From positions 28,792-92,791 of the forward strand of contig DCYG01000009.1 of assembly GCA_002331025.1 (NCBI GenBank): a stretch of 64,000 bases of DNA, in the 5' to 3' direction. The notes beneath the pieces are model-generated. The model was not told the DNA's origin and searched no databases. It worked only from the letters and a program-made list of their open reading frames with translations. The DNA comes from Firmicutes bacterium UBA2116. Lineage in GTDB: Bacteria > Bacillota > Clostridia > Tissierellales > Sedimentibacteraceae. Position numbers and translations under genes: made by a program. Shown here piece by piece: positions 16,547 through 25,166 of the stretch (position 1 is the stretch's first letter; the number at the start of each line of letters is the position of its first letter).

Positions 16547-16630
16547 TGCGGATGACAGGACTTGAACCTGCATGAAATTGCTCTCACACGGACCTGAACC
16601 GTGCGCGTCTGCCAATTCCGCCACATCCGC
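16547..16630 (-). tRNA. tRNA-Leu (anticodon CAG)
   Basis: An 84-base class II tRNA. The acceptor arms GCGGATG/CATCCGC pair, the D-arm has GGCAGACGC, the anticodon stem CACGG/CCGTG encloses the loop TTCAGGT (anticodon CAG), a long variable arm follows and the T-arm has GGTTCAAGTCC. CCA is not encoded. The integrase remnant sits just beyond its 3' end. Confidence 0.95.
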
Positions 16631-16678
16631 TTACTATCACTGAAATATATTAGCATACTATTTAATGTTTTGCAATAA

Positions 16679-17419
16679 TTAAATTATTTGAACCTTGTAT
16701 TTTTTACTTAACTCCGATTTTTTATCATTATATACCTTTTCTTGTTTTTCCATGAAACAGCTGTCCTTAACCTCTTGTACTACCTCTTCGAATGATGAAT
16801 TCCTTTCGAGAGTGCGTTCAGTCAGCTTAATGAGATGGTAGCCGAACTGTGTTTTAACAGGACCGCTTATTTCCCCTGCCTGCATTGCAAATACCGCATC
16901 TTCAAATTCAGGCACCATCTGACCCTTACCGAATTGTCCGAGTGCTCCGCCTGCCTCTTTTGAAGGACAGCTTGAAAATTCTTTGGCTGCATCTTCAAAG
17001 GATAATCCATCTGTTATATCTTCTAAAATCTCAGTAGCTTTTTCTTCGCTGTCAACAAGTATATGACTTGCTTTCACCATTTCCTGCGTTACATAAGTGT
17101 CTTTATGCTTTTCATAGTACTCTTTTAATTCTTCATCAGAAAGAGTTATCTGATTGAACATTTTCCTGAGGTTATATTGTTGAAGCATTGATTTTTTCAT
17201 ATTTTCCATTACTTCAATAAATTCTTCATCATTTTCCAATCCCTTTTCCAATGCATCCGAGTACATTAATTCATGCATTACCAATTCATCAACTAATTTT
17301 TTTCTTCCTTCGGGACCTTGAAAATATGCAGCATTTTGTCCTAAGTTTTTCATTAAAGCTTGTAAATCTGATTCCTTGATTTCATTGCCGTTTACTATTG
17401 CGATTGTTTTGTTTTCCAT
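16679..17419 (-). CDS. Parvulin-type peptidyl-prolyl isomerase, cytoplasmic
   Basis: A 246-residue protein with a SurA-N/PrsA-like helical region (residues 1-105) and a complete parvulin domain (about 115-205: VKASHILVDS ... GGALGQFGKGQMVPEFEDA ... FGYHLIKL). There is no signal peptide or lipobox, so it differs from PrsA and should act in the cytoplasm as a foldase. Monocistronic, upstream of tRNA-Leu. Confidence 0.88.
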   Translation of the reverse strand: MENKTIAIVNGNEIKESDLQALMKNLGQNAAYFQGPEGRKKLVDELVMHELMYSDALEKGLENDEEFIEVMENMKKSMLQQYNLRKMFNQITLSDEELKEYYEKHKDTYVTQEMVKASHILVDSEEKATEILEDITDGLSFEDAAKEFSSCPSKEAGGALGQFGKGQMVPEFEDAVFAMQAGEISGPVKTQFGYHLIKLTERTLERNSSFEEVVQEVKDSCFMEKQEKVYNDKKSELSKKYKVQII

Positions 17420-17482
17420 TTTATCTCCTATGTATTTTTTTCCATATTTTCATTATACTTAAGCAATTACCACAAAAAAATG

Positions 17483-17506
17483 AAAAATGGGATAGGTCAT
17501 ACCCCA
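17483..17506 (-). terminator. Terminator after HPr
   Basis: Minus-strand stem TGGGGTA-TGACC-TATCCCA followed by TTTTTC and a second T-run, ten bases past the HPr stop. Confidence 0.7.
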
Positions 17507-17516
17507 CTGTCTCATT

Positions 17517-17783
17517 TTATTCTTCTTCTTCCATACATTCCAACAAATTAGCTAATTCGGTAATGCATTTGTCTTCGTCCGAGCCTTTTGTTATAATTAT
17601 AAGCTCATCACCCTTCATAGCCCCTAATGCCATAATACTGATTATGCTTTTTCCGTTAGCTTCCTGGATGTCTTTTTTGATAATAATTTCACTGTCAAAG
17701 TTTCTTGCTTTCTTTACAAATATTGCTGCCGGTCTCGCATGGAGTCCTATTTTATTTTTTAATACTACTTTTTGTGATCTCAT
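17517..17783 (-). CDS. ptsH: HPr-family phosphocarrier protein
   Basis: An 88-residue HPr fold. The phosphorylatable His is present in GLHARPA (residues 13-19) and the regulatory Ser in NGKSIISIMALGA (near 46). By synteny with Bacillus (whiA-crh) it sits in the crh position, but Crh has Gln at residue 15. Sequence therefore says HPr, able to work in the phosphotransferase system. It overlaps whiA by four bases. The gene name is by family, not proof that it is the main HPr. Confidence 0.9.
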   Translation of the reverse strand: MRSQKVVLKNKIGLHARPAAIFVKKARNFDSEIIIKKDIQEANGKSIISIMALGAMKGDELIIITKGSDEDKCITELANLLECMEEEE

Positions 17784-18742
17784 TTTACACCTCTTTTTTC
17801 ATGCTCTAAATCATTTGCAATTTCTTCAATCTTTCTTAATCTATGATTCACACCTGATTTTCCAAGGGGTGGATTTAACATTTCACCCAATTCCTTTAAG
17901 CTTGCGTTCGTATGCTTTAATCTCAAATATGCAAGCTCCTTTAAATGGTCAGGGAGTTTATCAATAGCTTTATGTTTCTTTAAAATTTTGATATTGTTAA
18001 TCTGTCTCATTGATGTATCAACTATTTTGTCAAGGTTTGCAGTTTCACAGTTAATTACTCTGTTTATCTGATTTCTTGTTTCTTTAACGGCTCTTACGTT
18101 TTCAAATTCCAATACTGCGTTATTTGCTCCAAGCAGTGCCAGCAAGTCAGAAATTTGTTCGCTTTCCTTAATATAGGTTACGTAATTGTTTTTTCTTAAC
18201 AACGTCTTTGCTGTTATACCGTATTCTTTAAGCAACGAGCTTATACCCTTGCTGTGATTTTCCCTGCTGCTTACAAACTCCGCATGGTATGATTTTTCCG
18301 GATCGCTTACTGAACCGCAGCCCATAAACGTACCCCTCAAATATGCTCTTTTACATTCATTGTTGATGACTAAATCATCGGGAACTCCATAATCAAATTC
18401 CACAAAGTTAAAATTATTATTGCCGGCTATTTTCGTTTCGATTAAAAAATTCTTGGCATACTTGTCTTCGATGTTAATAATATAATTGTTGCGTTTCTTT
18501 AACCGGTTTGTTTTTTCAACGCTTACCTGAGTTGAAATTTCAAATGCCACCTTTAATAATCTAAAAATTCGCCTGGCTACTGCCGCATTTTCTGTAGAAA
18601 ATTCAATTTCAAATTTATTAAAACCTTTCAGGCTAATATAACCCATCGTTCTGATTAATGCTGCAAGCTCAGCTTTGGTGCTTGGTAACTCGGTTATTTC
18701 TGTTCTTGATAACTCATCCTTTATTTTGGAAGAAAAAGTCAT
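17780..18742 (-). CDS. whiA: DNA-binding protein WhiA
   Basis: A 320-residue protein: LAGLIDADG-like N-terminal domain (GYISLKGFNKFEIEF ... YLRGTFMGCGSVSDP) and C-terminal helix-turn-helix (SLKELGEMLNPPLGKSGVNH). The homing-endonuclease catalytic residues are not kept in this family. WhiA influences division and chromosome segregation in Firmicutes and sporulation in actinomycetes. An AAGGTGATT site precedes the ATG. It lies between a NUDIX gene and HPr. Confidence 0.95.
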   Translation of the reverse strand: MTFSSKIKDELSRTEITELPSTKAELAALIRTMGYISLKGFNKFEIEFSTENAAVARRIFRLLKVAFEISTQVSVEKTNRLKKRNNYIINIEDKYAKNFLIETKIAGNNNFNFVEFDYGVPDDLVINNECKRAYLRGTFMGCGSVSDPEKSYHAEFVSSRENHSKGISSLLKEYGITAKTLLRKNNYVTYIKESEQISDLLALLGANNAVLEFENVRAVKETRNQINRVINCETANLDKIVDTSMRQINNIKILKKHKAIDKLPDHLKELAYLRLKHTNASLKELGEMLNPPLGKSGVNHRLRKIEEIANDLEHEKRGVK

Positions 18743-18751
18743 ATAATCACC

Positions 18752-19177
18752 TTACTTGTAACTATGAAATTTAATATCTTCAACAGCTTTTCTAATAATT
18801 TTTCTTTCATCATCATAACGAGCAATTATCAAAGTTCTTTCAAACGGAAGAAATTTAGCTTCTACAAAGCCTTCATTTTTTTGTGCAGTGCAATTCATGT
18901 TGTGTGCCATCATCAAATACCAGTGGACTTCTTTATTGATATGAATTCTATCCATATAACATGTACGGTTAAATTCATAATTTATTTTGCCGAGGTATTT
19001 AATTGTACTGACCTTTGCCTTGGTTTCTTCATAAACCTCACGCAAAGCAGTTTCCTCCAATGATTCATTTTCTTCAACTCTTCCCTTTGGAAGCACCCAA
19101 TCTCCGTTAAATTTTTTTAACATCAATATGCTGTTTTTGAAAAAAACGATTCCGCCTGCACTCACTTCCTGAATCAT
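18752..19177 (-). CDS. NUDIX hydrolase (YvcI-like by position)
   Basis: A 141-residue protein from the chosen start (MIQEVSAGG). The NUDIX box is intact: GRVEENESLEETALREVYEE, then T. It would hydrolyse a nucleoside diphosphate-X compound; substrate unknown. An upstream in-frame ATG at 19258 adds 27 hydrophobic residues but has no ribosome site, so I prefer 19177. In Bacillus the order is yvcI (NUDIX)-rapZ-yvcK-whiA-crh. Here the NUDIX gene directly abuts whiA. Confidence 0.87.
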   Translation of the reverse strand: MIQEVSAGGIVFFKNSILMLKKFNGDWVLPKGRVEENESLEETALREVYEETKAKVSTIKYLGKINYEFNRTCYMDRIHINKEVHWYLMMAHNMNCTAQKNEGFVEAKFLPFERTLIIARYDDERKIIRKAVEDIKFHSYK

Positions 19178-19286
19178 GTTTGACCCGCCATTCCAATATT
19201 GTATTTTATATAATAACACAATATCAAAAAAAATCAAACATATATTTATAGTGTACACTAAAAATGATTACAATTCAACAGATTTA

Positions 19287-20465
19287 TTATTCTTTTGACG
19301 GTCTCTCTCCATAATATTGATAATAATCAACCCTTACATCACCGTTGAACAGCTTTCTTTTTCTGTCCGCCTTTCTGCCAAAGTCCTTTTCAAAGGTTTC
19401 AACAGATGTGATTACGTAGCAGGACCAGGTTCTATCCTTGCCGAACACTCTTCCCAATCTTTTATGAATTTTTTGAATTTCTTCAACCTCGCCGATTCTG
19501 TCGCCGTATGGTGGATTAGTAATTAATATGCCGTATGGACACATAGGTTCGATAATCTTATTGACATCCTTAACAAAAAATTCTATGCAATCATCCACAC
19601 CTGCTTCTATGGCATTTTCCTGCGCTATTTTAATTGCCTTCGGATTTATATCTGATGCATATATTTTTATATCAGCGTCAAAATCAATATTTTTTCTTGC
19701 TTCAATCTTAGCGTTTTTCCAATACTCATCTTTTACAGCTTTCCAGCCCATTGATGCAAATGTGCGATTAAGTCCGGGGGCGATATTTCTGCCTATCAAT
19801 GCAGCTTCAATAGCGATTGTACCGGAGCCGCATAGGGGATCATACAATATTCTGTCCTTATTCCAATAGCTTAGCTTAACCAATGCAGCAGCCATAGTTT
19901 CTTTAAGCGGCGCCTCTGTTGACTTCTCTCTGTAGCCTCTTTTAAACAGTCCTTCTCTTGCACCTGTTGTATCTATTGACACTGTGGCAACATCCTTGTG
20001 AATAGATATGAGTATTGTGTATTCTGCCCCTGTTTCAGGCATCCATTCAACATCATAATGTTCACATAACTTTTTAGATACTGCTTTTTTTACAATAGCC
20101 TGACAATCAGGCGTGCTGTAAAGCTTTGATTTTATACTTTTTCCCTTTACGGTAAATTTACCGTCCTTGTCAATCCAATTTTCCCAGTTTAATTCATATG
20201 TTTTATCAAAAAGCTCTTCAAAGCTGTAGGCTTCAAACTGTCCCATTATGAGCATAACTCTGTCTGCACATCTTAAATTTATATTTACTTTCGGGATATC
20301 CTGTATTCCTGCACCAAAGTACATCCAACCGTTATCAGCAGTAACATCCTGGAATCCTATGTCGTTTAATTCTCTTTTAACTATTGCCTCCAAACCAAAA
20401 GCAGATATGGCAGCTAATTTAATTTTATCATTCGGTACTCTATTGTTTTCCAATTGTTCTCCCAT
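19287..20465 (-). CDS. THUMP-domain rRNA guanine-N2 methyltransferase (RlmL/YpsC-like)
   Basis: A 392-residue protein with an N-terminal ferredoxin-like/THUMP region (about 10-160) and a C-terminal Rossmann methyltransferase with DPLCGSGTIAIEAALIGRN and the N2-guanine motif NPPYGDR. E. coli RlmL methylates 23S rRNA G2445; this is the single-methyltransferase form found in Firmicutes (YpsC). It lies 7 bases downstream of a sigma-54 activator gene, with no obvious functional link. Confidence 0.9.
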   Translation of the reverse strand: MGEQLENNRVPNDKIKLAAISAFGLEAIVKRELNDIGFQDVTADNGWMYFGAGIQDIPKVNINLRCADRVMLIMGQFEAYSFEELFDKTYELNWENWIDKDGKFTVKGKSIKSKLYSTPDCQAIVKKAVSKKLCEHYDVEWMPETGAEYTILISIHKDVATVSIDTTGAREGLFKRGYREKSTEAPLKETMAAALVKLSYWNKDRILYDPLCGSGTIAIEAALIGRNIAPGLNRTFASMGWKAVKDEYWKNAKIEARKNIDFDADIKIYASDINPKAIKIAQENAIEAGVDDCIEFFVKDVNKIIEPMCPYGILITNPPYGDRIGEVEEIQKIHKRLGRVFGKDRTWSCYVITSVETFEKDFGRKADRKRKLFNGDVRVDYYQYYGERPSKE

Positions 20466-20472
20466 CGTTCTC

Positions 20473-21903
20473 CTACTGTTCTCCCATTGTTATATTGTAT
20501 TTGTCTATTTTATAATACAAGGTCGCACGGGGAATTTTCAAGCGTTTTGCCGCTTCTGATTTGTTAAAGTTTAATTCCTTCAGTGTGTTTTGTATTATTC
20601 TTTTCTCAACTTTTTCAATATATTCTTCTAACCCGGTTTCATGATGCTTTATCTGGCTTACATTTATAACCTTATTTATTTCATCTACTTCAATTTTTTG
20701 CATATATGCAGGTAGAAATTCCTTTTCTATTTTATCCTTTCCATTCTGATGTGCATAAATTACAGATCTTTGAATTACATTTCTTAATTCTCTTACATTA
20801 CCTTCCCAATTGTATTCGGAAAATATACTTAATATATCATCAGGTATTTCAATTATACCTATACCCTGTTCCATGCAAAATTCCTGCAGGAACTTATTTG
20901 CCAACAGGACTATATCTCCCTTTCTCTCTCTTAGAGGAGGAATGTTCACCTGAAAAACATCCAATCTGTAATAAAGATCATTTCTGAATTGATTCTCTTT
21001 AATAAGTGTCCTGATGTCTTTGTTTGTAGCCGAAATAATTCTTACATCTATTTTTCTTTGCTTATTGCCGCCTATTCTTGTTACAACACCTTCTTCTAAT
21101 ACACGGAGAAGCTTTGGCTGCATCTCAAGAGGCATATCTGCAATTTCATCCAGAAAAAGTGTTCCTCCCTCGGCTTCTTCAAATTTGCCCTTTTTACCCT
21201 CATTTCTCGCTCCCGTAAAGGCTCCCGGTTCATAACCAAACAATTCGCTTTCAAAAAGTTCTTTCGGTATAGCGCTGCAGTTAATGGGAATAAACTTCCC
21301 CTTCCTTTCACTTTCATAATGGATTGCCTTTGCAAACAGCTCTTTACCTGTTCCGCTTTCACCCTTTAGCAATATGTTTAAAGGTGATTTGGATATATTT
21401 TTACACAAATTGATTATTTGTATGAAATTAGCGTTGTTACTTATTATTTTTGAAAAATATGCTTCACCGGAGGTTGATATTTTTGTGTATTCCTTTTCAA
21501 GCTTAAGCAGGTTGTGCTGAGTTTTGTTTAAGAGCTCACTGAGCTTTACAATTTCTGTTATATCACGGTCCCTTGCAAGTCCGCCAATCATGTTGCCCTG
21601 CTTATCATGAAGAGGTACTGCGCTGGAAACGACAAAGCTGTTTTCTCTTGGGTTGTTGTATATATTGTGATAGGAGATTTTCTTTTCGAGGACCTTTAAT
21701 AATAAAGCATTTGGAAAAAATTCCTTTATATCGCTGTCTATGATGTCTTTCTTAGAAACACTAAAATATTCCTCGGCAGTAGAATTAAAAAAAATGACCT
21801 TACCTTCCATATCTACTACAGTTATGGAATCAGGTATATTGTCTAATATATATTCAAAAATTCCTCTTTCTCTTTCTTTAAAATAGTTTTCGGAATTCAT
21901 CAC
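20473..21903 (-). CDS. PAS-domain sigma-54-dependent transcriptional activator
   Basis: A 476-residue regulator. Residues about 10-120 are a PAS sensor (DNIPDSITVVDMEGKVIFFN). The AAA+ domain has Walker A GESGTGKE, the sigma-54 contact loop GAFTGA and Walker B GGTLFLDEIADMP. A Fis-type HTH closes the protein (NKSEAAKRLKIPRATLYYKI). It should activate -24/-12 promoters in response to a ligand or redox state. I see no obvious sigma-54 promoter next to it, so its targets are probably elsewhere. An array of TGAACAATGAACA-type repeats lies just upstream. Confidence 0.93.
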   Translation of the reverse strand: MMNSENYFKERERGIFEYILDNIPDSITVVDMEGKVIFFNSTAEEYFSVSKKDIIDSDIKEFFPNALLLKVLEKKISYHNIYNNPRENSFVVSSAVPLHDKQGNMIGGLARDRDITEIVKLSELLNKTQHNLLKLEKEYTKISTSGEAYFSKIISNNANFIQIINLCKNISKSPLNILLKGESGTGKELFAKAIHYESERKGKFIPINCSAIPKELFESELFGYEPGAFTGARNEGKKGKFEEAEGGTLFLDEIADMPLEMQPKLLRVLEEGVVTRIGGNKQRKIDVRIISATNKDIRTLIKENQFRNDLYYRLDVFQVNIPPLRERKGDIVLLANKFLQEFCMEQGIGIIEIPDDILSIFSEYNWEGNVRELRNVIQRSVIYAHQNGKDKIEKEFLPAYMQKIEVDEINKVINVSQIKHHETGLEEYIEKVEKRIIQNTLKELNFNKSEAAKRLKIPRATLYYKIDKYNITMGEQ

Positions 21904-21917
21904 AACCCCCTGCGAGA

Positions 21918-21952
21918 ATGAACATTGAACGATGAAAAATGAACAATGAACA
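21918..21952. repeat. Dispersed repeat family C (ATGAACAATGAACA type)
   Basis: Reiterated AATGAACA / ATTGAACG words between two minus-strand genes; a longer inverted version is at 41401-41529. Confidence 0.65.
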
Positions 21953-21953
21953 G

Positions 21954-23105
21954 TTATTGTTTATAGTAGTAATTTTCTATAAATAAATCTTCTAAATGCC
22001 AGAATTTCTTAAAATTATTGTATTCAATTTCTGCATTCTTGTTTTCCCTGCCTGTCTTAACGGCTCTTATAAGAATGTTTTTCGGAGTGTGCTCCATAGC
22101 TATAAATTCCATCAATTGGACCTTGTAGCCCTTTGTTTCCAGGAACAATCCTCTCAATGAATCCGTAACCAGAGCTGATACTCTTTCTTTAATTAAACCG
22201 TGCTTAAGCATCGGCTCTAACTCAATATTTTTTATTTTATCATAAAATTCATGCTGACAACATGGAACGGACAATATTATATCTGCATTCCACTTGATTG
22301 CTTTAACCAAGCTTGCATCTGTTGCCGTATCACACGCATGAAGTGTAACTATCATGTCTATGTTGTCAGCATAATCAAAACTCTGTATATCTCCGTAAAT
22401 AAATTTCAAATTATCATAATTCAGCTTATCTGAAATTTCATTACAATAATTTATTACTTCTTCCTTTAAATCCAATCCTATTATTTTTACTTTTACTTTT
22501 CTCAAATGATAAAAATAATAGTACAAAGCAAAGGTAAGATACGCTTTTCCGCACCCGAAATCTATTATCATAAAATCATCCTTAAGCTCTCTACCCTTTA
22601 AGGAATCATCCACTATTTCCAAAAATTTATTTATCTGCTTAAACTTATCGTACTTTTTTGAATACACCATTCCTTGCTTGTTCATTACTCCAAGGAGCTC
22701 TAAAAAGTCGCAGGTTTCATTTTCATTGATTATATACTGTTTTTTCTTGTTATGCTCTTCTGTGGATTGCTTTTTAGAGGGCTGTTTTTCAGTAACCTTA
22801 ACACTGCCTTTTTTACTTACAATTATTTGATAATCTGCTTCTGAAGTAAATAAATTTATATTTTTATAACCATCAATTATTAAATTAATTATTTCTTCAT
22901 TTGCTTCTTCATATGAATAGTTTTCATGGAAAGCTTGTTTATCTGTAAATTTCTCAAATTGAATAATGTTTTTATTCTTAACATTGATCGGTCTTGCTGT
23001 GATTTTTTTATAGGGATTATCAGGTTTATTCTTGGGTGTTGTAAAAACGCCGTATATAAATTTGTTTTCTTCAATACTTCTATTAACTATTTCTTGTATG
23101 TTCAA
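21954..23105 (-). CDS. SAM-dependent methyltransferase (Methyltransf_32-like)
   Basis: A 383-residue protein. The N-terminal 125 residues form a variable domain; the methyltransferase core starts near 165 with IIDFGCGKAYLTFALYYYF and IIGLDLK, and contains the characteristic SVPCCQHEFYDKI motif. Proteins of this kind are common in Clostridia and uncharacterised; RNA or protein methylation is possible. Its 5' and 3' flanks both carry short dispersed repeats. Confidence 0.82.
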   Translation of the reverse strand: MNIQEIVNRSIEENKFIYGVFTTPKNKPDNPYKKITARPINVKNKNIIQFEKFTDKQAFHENYSYEEANEEIINLIIDGYKNINLFTSEADYQIIVSKKGSVKVTEKQPSKKQSTEEHNKKKQYIINENETCDFLELLGVMNKQGMVYSKKYDKFKQINKFLEIVDDSLKGRELKDDFMIIDFGCGKAYLTFALYYYFYHLRKVKVKIIGLDLKEEVINYCNEISDKLNYDNLKFIYGDIQSFDYADNIDMIVTLHACDTATDASLVKAIKWNADIILSVPCCQHEFYDKIKNIELEPMLKHGLIKERVSALVTDSLRGLFLETKGYKVQLMEFIAMEHTPKNILIRAVKTGRENKNAEIEYNNFKKFWHLEDLFIENYYYKQ

Positions 23106-23146
23106 ATTAACACCTCTTGCGGAAAATTTAAATTTTCCTGATTTGC

Positions 23147-23233
23147 AATAGATTAGCTGTGGATTAGCGATAAATGAGCAATTGTAAAAATCACTTTATC
23201 TATCGCCTATCAATTGCTTTTCCATTGCCTAAT
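23147..23233. repeat. Dispersed repeat family D (CAATTG/GCGAT type)
   Basis: Words GCGAT, AGCAATTG and TCAATTGC arranged as an imperfect inverted repeat; related to 44737-44845. Confidence 0.55.
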
Positions 23234-23234
23234 C

Positions 23235-23254
23235 GGGGACACTATAGTGTCCCC
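23235..23254. repeat. Dispersed repeat family B palindrome overlapping the glnS stop
   Basis: A perfect 20-bp palindrome GGGGACACTATAGTGTCCCC. It contains the glnS stop codon and belongs to the GGGGAC...GTCCCC family also seen at 38411, 39459, 39845 and 60003. Confidence 0.85.
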
Positions 23255-24921
23255 GCACTTTTGAAGCTGCTCTTCAATTGTACAATTCGGTTAAATACCA
23301 AATGTTCTTCTGTTGTGTCCTGATCGATTATAAAAAATCCATGTCTTAAAAATTGGAATCTGTCACCTATTTTGTTTTCCTTCAATGTAGGCTCCATCTT
23401 ACAATTCTTTAAAACTATTTTAGAATTTGGATTTAATTTTTCCAGGAAGTTTGATTTATCAAAATCTTCATCGTCCATCATATAGTCGTATAATCTTACT
23501 TCCGCATCGACATAATGCTTCGCGGATACCCAATGTATTGTACCCTTAACCTTTCTGCCGGTAAAGCCGGACCCGCTTTTAGTTTCAGGATCATAGGTAC
23601 AATGCACTTCCACAACCTTTCCGTCTTCATCCTTAACAAAGCTCTCACATTTGACGAAATATGCATTTCTAAGTCGAACTTCATTGCCCGGGAAAAGTCG
23701 ATAATATTTTTTTGGCGGATCTTCCATAAAATCATCTCGTTCAATATAAAGCTCTCTGCCAAAAGGTACCATACGGCTGCCCATTTCGGGATTGTCGGGA
23801 TTATTTTCCGCTTCCATGTATTCTATCTTATCCTCAGGATAATTTGTAATAACTAATTTTATAGGATCTAATACAGCCATTGTTCTAGGTGCTTTTAGGC
23901 TTAAATCATCTCTTATTGCAAATTCAAGCATTGCAATATCTACGACACTTTGCGCCTTTGATACTCCTATTGCTTCACAAAAGCTTTGTATAGATTCAGG
24001 AGTATATCCTCTCCTCCTTAGTGCTGCCACTGTTGGCATACGAGGGTCATCCCAGCCGTCAACATATCCTTCTTCGACCATTTTCTTCAGATATCTTTTT
24101 CCCATCATTGTCTTGGATAAAAACAATTTGGCAAACTCAATCTGCTTAGTGGGAGCTGCTTTAAAATCATCTATATTGCTTAAAACCCAATCATAAAACG
24201 GTCTGTGGTCTTCAAATTCCAATGTGCACACTGAATGAGTTATTCCTTCGATCGCATCCTCCAAGGGATGAGCATAGTCATACATAGGATAAATGCACCA
24301 CTTATCCCCTGTATTGTGATGAGATTCATGTAAAGTTCTATAGATTACGGGATCTCTCATATTGATATTAGGACTTGCCATATCTATTTTAGCCCTTAAT
24401 ACTTTTTCACCGTTTGCAAATTCACCATTCTTCATTTTTGAAAACAATTCCAAATTTTCCTCAACGGTTCTGTTTCTGAAAGGACTTTCTTTTCCCGGTT
24501 CAGTCAATGTTCCCCTGTATTCTTTTATTTCTTCAGCCGATAAATCATCAACAAAAGCAATACCCTTTTTAATTAATTCTACGGCATAATCATACATTTG
24601 GTCAAAATAGTCGGAAGCATAAAATATTCTTTCCTCCCAATCGGGGCACAGCCATTTAACATCCTTTATAATAGATTCCACAAATGATATATCTTCTTTT
24701 GTAGGATTGGTATCATCAAATCTCAAATTAAAAATCCCATTGTTTTTCTTAGCTAAGCTGTAATTTAAGCAAATTGATTTTGCATGACCTACATGAAGAT
24801 AGCCATTTGGTTCCGGAGGAAATCTTGTTTGTACCCTGTTTCCGTATGTTCCATTTTCAAGGTCTTCATTAATTATTTTCTGGATAAAATTAACCGATTC
24901 CCTGTTTTCAATTTCGCTCAT
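23242..24921 (-). CDS. glnS: Glutaminyl-tRNA synthetase
   Basis: A class Ic synthetase of about 559 residues charging tRNA-Gln. The HIGH-type motif reads HVGHAKS and is preceded by RFPPEPNGYL, a hallmark of GlnRS rather than GluRS; VDGWDDPRMPT follows. The KMSKS-type loop is degenerate (SKTMMGKRYLKK). The start is the ATG at 24921, six bases from AGGAGG; two earlier in-frame ATGs lie too close or upstream. The last residues (AGTL) and the stop are encoded by a dispersed GGGGAC repeat, so the native C-terminus has been replaced. Confidence 0.93.
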   Translation of the reverse strand: MSEIENRESVNFIQKIINEDLENGTYGNRVQTRFPPEPNGYLHVGHAKSICLNYSLAKKNNGIFNLRFDDTNPTKEDISFVESIIKDVKWLCPDWEERIFYASDYFDQMYDYAVELIKKGIAFVDDLSAEEIKEYRGTLTEPGKESPFRNRTVEENLELFSKMKNGEFANGEKVLRAKIDMASPNINMRDPVIYRTLHESHHNTGDKWCIYPMYDYAHPLEDAIEGITHSVCTLEFEDHRPFYDWVLSNIDDFKAAPTKQIEFAKLFLSKTMMGKRYLKKMVEEGYVDGWDDPRMPTVAALRRRGYTPESIQSFCEAIGVSKAQSVVDIAMLEFAIRDDLSLKAPRTMAVLDPIKLVITNYPEDKIEYMEAENNPDNPEMGSRMVPFGRELYIERDDFMEDPPKKYYRLFPGNEVRLRNAYFVKCESFVKDEDGKVVEVHCTYDPETKSGSGFTGRKVKGTIHWVSAKHYVDAEVRLYDYMMDDEDFDKSNFLEKLNPNSKIVLKNCKMEPTLKENKIGDRFQFLRHGFFIIDQDTTEEHLVFNRIVQLKSSFKSAGTL

Positions 24922-24952
24922 CATTTTCCTCCTAATTTTTGTAGTATATTTC

Positions 24953-24986
24953 ATTTCATTATATATAATGAAATTACTATTTTCAA
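24953..24986 (-). promoter_or_regulatory. glnS promoter with overlapping palindrome
   Basis: Minus strand TTGAAA (24981-24986), 17 bases, TATAAT (24958-24963). A perfect 22-bp palindrome (24953-24974, arms ATTTCATTATA) spans the -10 and could bind a regulator. Confidence 0.75.
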
Positions 24987-25054
24987 GCTAAATATTCCAA
25001 TATCTATATTATATCCCAAGTTTACATAAAAGATAAGCAGATATCTTCAAAACC

Positions 25055-25086
25055 TGTGATTCCTCACTAACGTTCGGAATGACACA
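25055..25086. repeat. Degenerate family A repeat
   Basis: GATTCCTCACTAACGTTCGG followed by AATGACAC, a diverged single arm of family A between glnS and hbd. Confidence 0.45.
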
Positions 25087-25124
25087 AACGTACGATTTAC
25101 GTTTATTCATAGCAATTGACAATA

Positions 25125-25150
25125 AAAAACCTGCAAAATGCAGGTTTTTA
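25125..25150 (-). terminator. Terminator after hbd
   Basis: Stem AAAAACCTGCA/TGCAGGTTTTT with loop AAA, 16 bases past the stop; symmetrical and so bidirectional. Confidence 0.85.
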
Positions 25151-25166
25151 TTCAATATTAAAGTAT

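Noticed and set aside
17517..17783. Crh
   Set aside because: Position fits Crh, but the phosphorylatable His in GLHARPA is present, whereas Crh has Gln there.
17398..17967. 189-codon plus-strand ORF across the HPr and whiA region
   Set aside because: Antisense to two well-supported genes, with no ribosome site and an improbable composition.
24922..25030. T-box riboswitch in front of glnS
   Set aside because: The leader from promoter to start is too short and has no T-box sequence or specifier hairpin.
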